Assembly (NCBI GenBank): GCA_026770595.1
Contig: MU634392.1
Location: 1-12,656, forward strand
Source: Ochromonadaceae sp. CCMP2298
Taxonomy: Eukaryota; Sar; Synurophyceae; Ochromonadales; Ochromonadaceae
Length of the DNA stretch: 12,656 nt
Direction: 5' to 3'
Part shown: piece by piece, positions 1 to 8,274 of the stretch
How the letters are laid out: each line of letters begins with the position of its first letter
Position numbering within the stretch: position 1 is the first letter of the stretch
Notes under the pieces: generated by a model
Told to the model about the DNA's origin: nothing
What the model saw: only the letters and a program-made list of their open reading frames with translations
Databases searched by the model: none
Program-made: the position numbers and the translations under genes

Positions 1-824
1 GTGGGGGTGTGGGGGGTGGGGGGGTTGGGGGTGTGGAGAAGGGGCGGGGCACGGAGCGTGACAAGGGTGTGGGTGTGGGGGATGGGGGGCAGGGAGGTGG
101 ACATAGGGGGAGCAAGGTGGTTACTCGTTTGCCTGCGGTACAGGGCGCACTGAGGCTGACCAGACGTATGGACACGCCAGAGACTATTATTGGCACTAAG
201 GGTACGAATAGGGGAACTATTACTGGTACTAATAAAGCTAGTAATGATGGTATTAATGGTGGTACTAATAGTGGTGCTGGTATTAAAGCTAGTAATAGTA
301 GTAATAGGATTACTAGGATAGTATTATAGTGTAAATAGTATGCATAGTATGATATTATGATAGTATATATAGGGTATAGTATGGAAATTATTCATGAAGA
401 GTATGATAGTCTAGTGTAAATAAAAGGTATTGTATGATATTATGCATAATTTGTATTATTTTGTAAAAAGCGGGAATAGTATAAATAGTGGGAAGAAAGG
501 GGCTGTTGCTATACCACTGGTTTTGTATTGTTGTACTTACACATCAAATTAGTTGAAAAGAGATTATAGAGATTTTTGCAGATTTTTAGGATTTTTTCTG
601 GATTTTCCGATGTATCGGGATTTGCAGGTATGGGTGCAGGGAGGATCTTGCTGTGTATATACTAGTATGTGTTTAAGATGTGTGTTTGTGAGTGTAGTGG
701 TAGGAAGGGTAGGGAGGATAGGGTGTGTTTGTAGGTATTGTAGATTGTTTATAGTGTGAGGGAGAAAAGGGGAATAGGGGAATAGGGGAACAGGGGAATA
801 GGAGAATTGCCTACCCCCCCCCAC
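1..824. other. Microsatellite-rich flank, no secure gene
   Basis: Bases 1-115 are very G-rich (GGGGTGT-like runs). Bases 185-330 are built from degenerate GGTACTAAT/AGTAATGAT units. Bases 765-805 repeat GAATAGGG. The non-repetitive island at about 118-185 could be part of an exon. The plus strand is open from base 3 to a TAG at 327-329, with a Gly-rich start and a Thr/Asn/Gly-rich end encoded by the microsatellite. The minus strand is also open across the same island and Pro-rich. Neither frame shows a recognisable domain, so I call no gene. Bases 330-824 must include the 3' untranslated end of the WIPI gene, which stops at 825. I saw no clear polyadenylation signal there. Confidence 0.5.
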
Positions 825-3800
825 CTACCCCGTCCCCCCCAAACCTCCCCCCCCTCCTCCCATGCTCGTGTGGCTGGCGGGCACTAGTCCCGATGCCGCC
901 CACCCCTCCTCTGGCTCCTCCCTATGGTGGGAGTGAGGGTAGTATACGGTTATAGAGTATTCGGTAAGAGTATAAGGGTATAGATTATATATAGTAGATA
1001 GGGGGTAGAGCATATAGGGTTTAGTGTAATAGCATATAGGGTATGTAGTATCAGGGTATAGATAGCACATAGGGTATGTAGTATCAGGGTATAGAGTATC
1101 CGATTATAGAGTATGCGACCATCCCGTCCTCTTACCTGCTCTTGAGGAAGCGAGCTGTGGATATACGCGCACACTCACCCACACCCTGGAAGGTTAGTAA
1201 GTACGCGGGTATATTGGGTTAAGCATGAGTGAGAATAAGGTTATAGATGAAATATAAAAAATAAAAAATAATATATAAAACATAAGATTATATACTATCA
1301 GGTTATATATTATCCGGACAGTTACCTCATCAAACGCAGCTACAATAAACGAGCCGTCTGCCGACACCACCACCACCTTTGGAAGAGGCACGAAGCGAAG
1401 GGTATAGAGAAGGGGAGAGATCGGATAAGGGAAGGGGAGAGTTTAAGGTTAGAGTATGAGGTAATAACAAGGTTATACAGTATATATAGTATAACTAGTA
1501 AAGTATAAGATTATGAAGTTACCGCCACCTTGCTGCTGTCCTTGGCGAAGGCGCAGATAGAGCGACCCTCGATGCCGCGCATCTGGGACGGTAGTGCGGG
1601 GGGGAGAGTGGAAGATTGTGATATAGGGTATAGGGTATAGAGTATAGAGTATAGAGTATAGAGTATAGAGTAAAGGATATAGAGTAAAGGGTATGCGCTC
1701 ATAGAGTGTGCGATTATAATACAATAGCAGGTAATAAAATAAAAGGTTTTAAAGTATACGATTACAGAGTATGCGGACATCATCGTACCTGTGCGAAGCT
1801 CCATTCTGAGTCGAAATACTTGGGAACCATCCCGGGTAGAATGCCCTATGGTAGCAAGCAGAGGGGGTAAGAGAGTAGAGGGGGTATATGTATAGAGTAC
1901 ACGGTTAGGGAGTGAGGGTATAGGGTATAGAGTATTTACTCTTTAACCTGATACTATACCCTATTTACTCTATATTTACTCTATATATACACTATATAGG
2001 GTAGAGAGTATGCGACCGTCTCATCCTCTTACCTTCAAAAAGTTCATGCCCTTGCCCCCCATCAACTTGTTCTGAGCCTCCGCTCCCACCCCCCCCCCTC
2101 CCCCTCCCCCACCCCCACCTCCCCCACCACCGCCCCCCCCGCTCTCCTCTCCAACGTTTGAGCCTCTAGGCTCGGCGTCAAATTCCTCTGTGCCTGCGCC
2201 TGTGCCTGTGCCTGTGCCCTTTTTGGGCTGTGGGTGTAGAGTATACGTTATAGAGCAGGTATAGAGTATGAGTATATTTTATAGGTTATAGAGTGTTAGG
2301 TTATAGAGTATACGGTTAGATAGTATAAGGGTATAGAGTACCAGATTATACAGTATGCAGTTATGCCTACCTGTGCTGCGGTGAGGGAGTATATATGCAC
2401 GGTGCCCTTGTCCGTATACTCTATACCCTTATACTATATACTATATACTATATACTCTAAAACCTTATTATAATGCCTATTATAATGTAACAGTATCTAT
2501 AACTGTTATGCCTACCTGTGCTCCTGTGAGGGAGTATATATGCACGGTGCCCTTGTCGGAGGTGCAGGCCAGGAAGGTGGAGGCCGGGTTGAACGCTATA
2601 CAATAGAGAGTGATGTGTGGGATGAGGCCACACAGTATAGTGGGATGTGTGATGAGGTTAGGGTAGGATATGGTGTATGGAGTGGAGTATGGAGGAGAGT
2701 GTGTAGAGGTAAGGTTATTAGAGTATAAGGTTAGGGTATAAAGTCAGTGTACGCGGTTATAGAGTAGGTTATAGAGTATACTGTCGTAGAGTATGCATAG
2801 GTATTGGCAAACAGATTTTTAAATTTCTTTTAGTGGGCCGTACCTATGCAGTATATCTCCGCTCTGTCCATGCCCCTGCGCAGCTCCCTGAGGGGCTCTC
2901 CGTTGTGGCAGTTCCAGATGCGGATAAGCGTGCCTTTCTCCGAGGCTGAGGCTAGTCGACACCCGTCAGCAGAGAGAGCAAACTGCGCCAGGTCTGATAG
3001 GGTTTTAATAGAGTTTAAAAAGGGTTTTAATAGGGTTTTAATAGGGTTTTAATAGGGGTTTAATAGGTAGGGGGGATTAGTACATAGAAATATATCCATA
3101 GATAGAGGAAAATAAATACATGTTTGCATAGAGATAAGGGGTTTAAAAGTATAAATAGTCTAGTATAAACATGTATAGTACCTGCGTCGTGTGCCTTGAT
3201 GAGGGTGGCCTTGGCGATGTCGTACAGCTCGATGCGGATGATGCCGCGATTCAGACCAGGCACGGCGAGCACGTTGTTGTTAGCCTCCTGCGTGTATGAG
3301 GGTTAATTGTACATTATAGCATGGAGGGGGTTAAATACAATTGGCATAGATGGAGGGGGTTACACGTAGCATAGAGGGGGATAAATACACATAAGCATAG
3401 GGAGAGAGGGATTAATATACACACAAAAGAGAAGTCTATATGAAAAGCATCACTCCAACACCTACCGGGCACAGGGCTACGAGTCCCTTGGGATTGGCGA
3501 CAGTAGTGATTTGGTCCAGCAGTTTCAGATCCTTGAAGCGGTACACAAACACCTGGATGTGGGATGTGGGATGTGGGATGTGGGATGTGGGATGTGGGAT
3601 TAATACACACGTCAACATAGGGAGAGGGGTTTTTGATAGATGTATACCATAGGGAGAGGGATTAATACACATATAGGGAGACACTTAGGGAGAGAGGGGT
3701 GAATAAAAGTAGTTTTAGGTCACACAGGTATATAATGCATATGATACCTTGCTCTCCAGCACTACTACCACTCGATCCCTCCTGAGACGCACAGCGTGCA

Positions 3801-4680
3801 CCTCTGTTGAATGTTGATCGAGGGGGTGTAGGGTGTGAGAGGGTGTAGAGGAGGGTAGTGGGGGTGCCAAGGGGGTGTTAGGGGGGTGTTAGAGGGGTGT
3901 CAAAGGGGTGTAGCGTGGGGGGTAACAGACAAAGGGGTGTTAAAGGGGTGCGTGACACGTGCCTGTGCGGAATTTGAGTTCTCCGATGCACTTGTTCTGG
4001 TGGTCATCCCAGATCATAACCTGGTAGCGTAGTAGAGAGAGGGAGTAAGATGAGGGGTTAATGGGGTTAATGGGGTTAATGGGAGTAATTGTATAGCATG
4101 GAGAGGGGGGGCTAAAAAGGTATAGATGTATAGATGTATAGATGTATAGATGTATAGATGTATAGATGTATAGATTTATGCCAGTGAGAGAGGGATGCAT
4201 AGACATGTATACCATAGCGAGTATACAAAAGATAGAGGAGTTAAAACACACACATACATATACACTACCTTGTTCGTGGGGTAGCGGGGGTTGCGCCCCC
4301 CACCCACGATGGCCAGCAGGTTGCACCTAAAGAGCATCTCCACTATACCGATGCCCCCGTTGGGGAAGACTCGTTTGAAGGTTTCCCGAAAGGGGTCTAC
4401 GTTGTAGATCACGAAGCCGTTGGTGGTCCCGCAAGCGAAGCAGCCGCTGTGTAGTAAGAGTGTATGGATAGTAAGAGTATAGTATAGTATAACAGTACAG
4501 TATAACAGTATAGTGTAACAGTATGGCTGTGGTGGCTGTCGCATCCCCTGTAGGGGGCAGGGGGGGCCCTTGCCCACGTGACCTCAGCTCTGACTATAAC
4601 CAGTGCACAGCAGCGTACCTGTCCTGGTTGAAGCCCGCGAAGAGCATGTCGTTCCCCTCGCTGGTGAGGTTCATCGTCAT
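825..4680 (-). CDS. WDR45B: WIPI3/WIPI4-type PROPPIN (Atg18 family), 14 exons
   Basis: This is a predicted 428-aa seven-bladed WD40 propeller that should bind PI3P and PI(3,5)P2 on autophagic or endolysosomal membranes. Exons (minus): 4680-4619, 4446-4269, 4020-3963, 3803-3748, 3552-3466, 3287-3182, 2993-2844, 2595-2516, 2227-2033, 1845-1789, 1582-1523, 1376-1326, 1185-1136, 921-825. All junction phases agree and the frame ends at TAG 827-825. Family marks seen: FAGFNQD (14-20), GCFACG near 22, LLAIVGGG followed by NKVMIWDD (to 86), [13 protein letters not shown] (to 118), [10 protein letters not shown] (200-209), the phosphoinositide-binding LRRG at 220-223, and MVPKYF then WSFAQ (to 343). 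Odd points are a low-complexity insert with 17 glycines (289-305), a Gly-rich tail, and a GC donor on intron 3. MTM gives two candidate ATGs, at 4680 and 4674. The family call is very secure; WIPI3 versus WIPI4 orthology is not. Confidence 0.93.
1106..1135 (-). repeat. Shared 5' module of WIPI introns (copy in intron 13)
   Basis: The first 30 bases of intron 13 match the first 30 of intron 9 (2032-2003) at 26 positions. Both start GTAAGAGGA and share GGTCGCATACTCT. Intron 10 (1788-1759) starts GTACGATGATG and has CCGCATACTCTGTAATCG, close to CGCATACTCTATAATCGG in intron 13. Introns 7 and 8 carry GCATACTCT or GCATACTGT near their starts. Such sharing beyond the splice consensus suggests a common origin. 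Confidence 0.6.
1596..1700. repeat. TATAGAG microsatellite in WIPI intron 10
   Basis: On the plus strand this reads as repeated GTATAGA/GTATAGG units. On the sense strand of the gene the same DNA is TATACTCTATACCC, which forms the pyrimidine-rich run before the acceptor at 1583. The same vocabulary fills introns 7-13. Confidence 0.8.
2033..2227 (-). other. Low-complexity exon encoding the Gly-rich 6CD-loop insert
   Basis: Exon 9 (65 codons, phase 0 at both ends) encodes [12 protein letters not shown], an acidic stretch with [13 protein letters not shown], 17 consecutive glycines (residues 289-305) and [15 protein letters not shown]. It falls between the TVHIYSL strand and PKYF...WSF. In PROPPINs that position is the loop between strands C and D of blade 6. 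The coding DNA is a near-pure G run broken by A and T, so it is prone to length change. Confidence 0.8.
2360..2412 (-). repeat. Tandem partial copy of WIPI exon 8 and its donor site
   Basis: These 53 bases match 2505-2557 with two mismatches. The copy holds the last part of exon 8 (encoding [11 protein letters not shown] then AAQ, against GAQ in the original), the GT donor, and the first intron bases. It lies inside intron 8. On the sense strand an AG at about 2422-2421 would put the copy in the correct phase, giving [12 protein letters not shown]. It could therefore be a cassette exon or simply a relic. The family has one such strand here, so a relic is more likely. Confidence 0.7.
3000..3068. 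repeat. GGTTTTAATAG tandem repeat in WIPI intron 6
   Basis: There are about five imperfect copies of a 10-11 base unit. The repeat abuts the acceptor of exon 7 (2995-2994), so the sense-strand form (CTATTAAAACCC) supplies the branch and pyrimidine region of that intron. Confidence 0.8.
3555..3601. repeat. GGGATGT tandem repeat next to exon 5 acceptor
   Basis: About six and a half copies of a 7-base unit directly precede the exon 5 acceptor (AG at 3554-3553). The sense strand reads ACATCCC repeats ending in CATCCAG. Confidence 0.85.
3804..3962 (-). other. GC-AG intron (WIPI gene intron 3)
   Basis: The exon 3 end reads ACAG followed by GCACGT, and the acceptor is CAACAG at 3809-3804. Using the GC donor joins F-R-T to [10 protein letters not shown], which matches the conserved family order (aromatic-x-T-E-V-x-A-V-x-L-R-R-D). 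The nearest GT donor, a few bases on, would add residues and break the frame. The intron body is made of AACACCCC-type repeats on the sense strand. Confidence 0.75.
4054..4175. repeat. Two microsatellites in WIPI intron 2
   Basis: The GGGGTTAAT unit occurs three times at about 4054-4084. The TATAGATG unit occurs about seven times at 4121-4175. Both lie in intron 2 (4268-4021). Confidence 0.85.
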
Positions 4681-4935
4681 CCTTCAGATCCAAACAAAGG
4701 TCAACACGGAGCACAGAAGGAGCCGAAATCTGGAATCCAAAATCTGGAAATCTTGGCTTAGGGGTGATTTCTGAATGGCTCGCTGAGGGCAGACGGTGTC
4801 CAGAGCCCGGCACGCAGACTGATCCGTTCTCGCACCCTGATATCTGGGCGGTCTGGGCAAGGATATCTAGATTATGAGAGACAGCGCGGCTCCCTCGCTC
4901 CTCCTGCTGAGAGCCAGATTTCAACAGCAGAGTGC

Positions 4936-4953
4936 TATCCACTCGAGTGGATA
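4936..4953. repeat. Perfect 18-bp palindrome with CACTCGAGTG core
   Basis: The palindrome reads TATCCACTCGAGTGGATA. Its ACTCGAGTGG core is repeated exactly at 5321-5330, on the other side of the inverted repeat. Confidence 0.8.
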
Positions 4954-4972
4954 ACTTAGATGAACGCACTCC

Positions 4973-5223
4973 AGAGTAGGCGGAAGAAACCTGGAACAGA
5001 AAAAACCTGGAACAGCCCGCCAAAAGCGCCTATATGAGTGAAACTGATACCTACCGGTATATAGCGAAAAACAAAACTACTGCAGGGGTAAGTTATATAT
5101 ATGTCAATATATTTACCCTTGACTACTGATACATTTCATTTTACTGCATCAGCTTCACTCATATAGGCGCTTTTGGCGGGCTGTTCCAGGTTTTTTCTGT
5201 TCCAAGTTTCTTCCGCCTAATCT
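4973..5223. repeat. 75-bp inverted repeat (foldback or MITE-like)
   Basis: The left arm 4973-5047 and right arm 5149-5223 are reverse complements with about three mismatches, around a 101-base AT-rich loop. Each arm contains doubled CCTGGAACAG separated by an A run. A further inverted copy of that motif follows the right arm, up to about 5242. I see no clear target-site duplication. It could be a nonautonomous foldback element or a strong RNA hairpin in the WIPI leader. Confidence 0.85.
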
Positions 5224-5575
5224 GGTTTTTTCTGTTCCAGGTTATTTCGGGGACTTGACGGAATCCAAGTGCCGAGGCACTCGGATGCCGAGGCACTCGG
5301 GTGCTCGCTCAACCAAAAGCACTCGAGTGGCTGGCCACAGGGGCGAAGGAAAACCCGCCGGCACCCGACCACTCGAATTTGGCACCCAGCGAAGGTCTAG
5401 ATTTGTGTCCTGCTGAAGTAAGTTTCACGTCCGTTACATGTAGTTACATGCACGTCACAAGTAATTATTTCATGTAATTATTACATGCACATTACAAGTA
5501 ATTTTAGACAAAAAGAATTATTTCATGCTACAACACTTTCAGACCTCGGGCCACCCTTATTTCCCTATTCCTCTG

Positions 5576-7344
5576 TTACTGCCCCTTTATCGACTGCATA
5601 ACTGCGTCGTGCATGGCAGTGTTCTCCTCCTGTGTTACTACCCTGAGGAAGCCTTGAGGCATAGCGGTAACGTCTGTGGTGGTGGTGTAAAGAGTCTGCG
5701 AGCAGTTGTACTCCCAGCCTGTCAGCTAGGTAGGGTATGAACAGGTAGGGTATAAGTAGGGTCAGTATAAGTTAGAGTAGGGTTATAAATTATATAGTTA
5801 GAGTAGGGTTATATTGTTATAACAGTACATATTTGGAGGGCTACCTGGGAGATGCGGCCACACTCGTTCCAACACTCCATGATCAGCTGTTTGGAAGACT
5901 GCAGCATGGGCTGGTTGTTGCTCATCGCGTACAGGCCCTCTGGGGGCTTGGTGGATCCTGTGGCGACATGCCCATCGCCCTTGTCGTTGCCCCCGTTCAC
6001 CAGGCGCAGGTGCGCTCTCTCCAGCACCACCTTGCGGCCCAGCCACCTGTATATGCCCTCCTCTAGGCGTCGGAAGGCCGGCTCTGGATGGGGGCTGGAC
6101 ATCTCCTCCAGCGCGATGAGCACCAACTGTCCGGGCTGCAGGTGCTCCTCGAGAATGGCGAAATTCTGGTGGTAAAATGTGTTCATCGAGGTACAGGAGG
6201 CAATACCAACATTTCGCTGCATTCGGTGCTGGTCTGGGTAGTTGATAGCCCTGAGCATCTATAGGGTGGGTTTAATAGGTATGTAGTGTAGATAAAAGGG
6301 TTTAATAGGTGTATATAGATAGTGGGGGTTTAATAGGTGTTAATAGGTGTATGTATATAGATAGAGGGGGTGTAATAGGTGTTAATAGGTGTATGTATAT
6401 AGATAGTGGGGGTTTAATAGGTGTTAATAGGTGTATGTATATAGATAGTGGGGGTGTAATAGGTACCTCGTCGAACATCCCAGGGGAGCGGTACATGCCT
6501 GTGGCTGTCCAGTCGTTCTTGCCATTGCACACCTCGTCTAGGTACAGGTCGCACCAGAAGTTATAAGCAGACCAGCGCTGCTGCGGCAGATCGCGCACAA
6601 TGAATACGTACATAGACTTGGGGGCGAGGATGCGGTGGATGGGCGCGAGCTGGGCTGGGCTGATGCAGCCGTTGACCACCACCCTCTCCTGTCGATACAT
6701 GTCGTCGAAAGAGGGCGCCATTCCTCTGAAGTAGTGGTAGAGGCCTTCGTCAAGGGGGCAGTACTCCTTGTTCTGGCGCGTCAGCTGAGAGATGGTTTCG
6801 TGGTGCGCGAAGAAGTCGTACAGGGCTGAGGTGCCGCACTTCCCCATACCTTAGGTGTATATATGGGGGTTTAATAGGATTTAGTAGGTGTGTGCAACAT
6901 CGTGGGGGTTTAAAACACATGTTCGAAGTGAGAGGTACCCCTACCTGCAATATGCAGCGACGGGTAGCAGAATTTGAAGTCCTCCTTGCCATACGCCCTT
7001 GGGGCACTGTCCAGCCGCACCTCTACGACGAAAGAGCAGGAGGGAGGTGTAGAGGGAGAGGGGGTATAAAGTTAGAAAGGAGTAGGTCTAAGTGCCATAT
7101 ACTCCACACCCCGATACTCTATACAACTACCCCCCTTACCGTAGCAGTCGTGCACCCATTCCTCAATGAGAGTACTAGGCTTCAGTCTCTTGATGTAGAA
7201 ACTGCCCTTCTCTCCGTCTACAATCTCTGTGAACGCGTCGAAGGTGATAGAGACATCCGTGGTTCGCCAGTCCTTCGTATCCAGCATATCCGATGCAGCG
7301 AGGCTGATGCACAGCAGTGCGACAAGGCAGAGGAGGGAGTGCAT
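5576..7344 (-). CDS. Secretory-pathway sulfotransferase, 5 exons
   Basis: This is a predicted 409-aa enzyme that should move sulfate from PAPS to a glycan or other acceptor in the Golgi lumen. Exons (minus): 7344-7140, 7022-6945, 6849-6467, 6258-5845, 5725-5576. Phases agree and the frame ends at TAA 5578-5576. The first residues, MHSLLCLVALLCISLAAS, form a cleavable signal peptide or short anchor. The 5'-phosphosulfate loop is GMGKCGTSALYDFF (from 95), rebuilt across the exon 2/3 junction. KEYCPLDEGLYHYF follows. The 3'-phosphate site is IVRDLPQQRWSAYNFW (R180, S188). The pattern resembles the CHST15/GalNAc4S-6ST group, but the acceptor cannot be read from sequence. The C-terminal exon E is the least certain: the acceptor at 5727-5726 was chosen because it keeps frame and gives a sensible end (LTGWEYNCSQ, then MQSIKGQ). 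Confidence 0.85.
6317..6466. repeat. 42-bp minisatellite in sulfotransferase intron 3
   Basis: The AGATAG(T/A)GGGGG landmark recurs at 6317, 6359, 6401 and 6443, exactly 42 bases apart. It fills most of intron 3 (6466-6259). The unit is a multiple of three and has no stop in the frame of exon 3, so an unspliced message would add repeats of PPLSIYIHLLTPI(K/T). Confidence 0.9.
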
Positions 7345-7349
7345 TATAC

Positions 7350-7427
7350 GACAAGGGAGGAGGGAGGAGGGACGATCGCGGGTCTGGATTATGACCCACG
7401 ATCCTCCCTCCTCCCTCCTCCCTTGTC
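7350..7427. repeat. 35-bp stem hairpin beside the sulfotransferase start
   Basis: Arms 7350-7384 and 7393-7427 pair with two mismatches around the loop TGGATTAT. The stem is purine on one strand (GGGAGGAGGGAGGAGGG) and pyrimidine on the other. It begins 6 bases upstream of the ATG at 7344, so it would lie in the 5' leader or core promoter of the sulfotransferase gene. Confidence 0.85.
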
Positions 7428-7444
7428 AAGCAACCAGTGTTCAT

Positions 7445-7640
7445 ATCGTTGAAGTGTTGAAGACTGCGAGGATTCCAGGGATTGTTGAAGACTGCGATGA
7501 ATGAGATGATTAAGACTGCGAGGATTGAAGAGCGAGGATTGAAGACTGCGAGGGTTGAAGACTGCGAGGGACTGCGAGCTGCGAGGAACTGTTGAAAACT
7601 GCCCACTGATGAAGCGAGGAATGCCAGATGATGAGAAGAC
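7445..7640. repeat. Decayed GAAGACTGCGAGGATT minisatellite
   Basis: Imperfect copies of a unit near GAAGACTGCGAGGATT, spaced irregularly, run from about 7445 to 7640 and become less regular to the right. No coding sense was found on either strand. Confidence 0.7.
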
Positions 7641-7737
7641 AGCGAGGACCTGTTGAGAGGTGTGGTGAAGTCTGAGGTCTGACTTGAGCAATGAGCCAAG
7701 CAGCAAGCAGTAGGTTCCTAACTTACTCGTAGCCTTT

Positions 7738-7988
7738 GGTACACTCGACAAAAAAGCCAAAACGGCTTTTTTTGCGGAGGATTTTCGGCAAAAAGGCTTA
7801 AAAAATGGGTGTAAAAACACATTTTTTTACCCCTTTTCGGGCAGAAAAGCATATTTTTAACCCTAAAAATCTGATTTTTACCCCCTCCCGGATTACCCTT
7901 GGAAAAAACATTTTTTCACCCCTATAAAGAGGCCAGAAAAAAGGCCAAAAAATCGGCTTTTTAGGGGTCCTGGCTCGTCGAGTGTACC
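7738..7988. repeat. AT-rich segment with 12-bp perfect inverted ends
   Basis: GGTACACTCGAC at 7738-7749 is the exact reverse complement of 7977-7988. The 227 bases between them hold several A/T-run hairpins, including AAAAGCC with GGCTTTTT and GTGTAAAAACAC, and CCCTAAAAATC. A direct repeat AGCAAGCAG lies outside on both sides (about 7702-7710 and 7995-8003). This could be a small nonautonomous element, but 12 bp of terminal repeat is weak evidence. Confidence 0.45.
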
Positions 7989-8274
7989 CGGGGCTAGCAA
8001 GCAGGCAGGGACGGAGCTCTCCAACATTCGATATTTGGGGGAACCGAGAAATGGCTGGTATTTCGCGATTGTTTCACGTAACTTTATTGGCATTTAGGGC
8101 GTTTCTTATTTAGGCGTCCGACGAAGGACAAATAGACGTTGTGCGTTACGCGTGGGTTTTGTCTTTTTGTCTTTCAAAATGCCGAAGACCTTTGCAATGT
8201 CCACGCTTTGGCCAAGGAAAGACAAAAAAATGTCTTTTGGACGACTCGACTATTGAAACAGCATGCTATTTCAC

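Larger units (their letters stand above)
4681..5575. other. Spacer between sulfotransferase 3' end and WIPI 5' end
   Basis: No supported coding region. It should hold the 5' leader of the WIPI gene (next to 4680) and the 3' end of the sulfotransferase gene (next to 5576). It contains the 75-bp inverted repeat at 4973-5223 and a perfect 18-bp palindrome at 4936-4953. A doubled GCCGAGGCACTCGG unit lies at about 5271-5300, and CACTCGAGTGG recurs near 5320. Bases 5431-5527 are AT-rich and repeat TTACATG and CAAGTAATT motifs. Confidence 0.6.

Noticed and set aside
1-329. Partial Gly/Thr-rich gene entering from the left
   Set aside because: The open frame is mostly simple repeat, starts without ATG, and the opposite strand is equally open over the only unique part.
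3555-3601. Telomere-like G-rich repeat
   Set aside because: Short, internal to an intron and not a known telomere unit; fits the other intron microsatellites.
4409-5023. 204-aa minus-strand open frame
   Set aside because: It overlaps WIPI exon 1 in another frame and crosses the inverted repeat and intron; no domain, and the WIPI frame explains the conserved sequence.
6317-6466. CRISPR-like regular repeat
   Set aside because: Units are directly joined with no variable spacers, and they lie in a spliced intron of a eukaryotic gene.
6892-7452. 186-aa plus-strand open frame
   Set aside because: Antisense to sulfotransferase exons 1-2 and the hairpin; no domain.
7175-7820. Overlapping Ser/Leu-rich minus-strand open frames
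   Set aside because: Their sequence comes from the minisatellite and hairpin; repeated words such as AVFNPRSS are simple-repeat translations.
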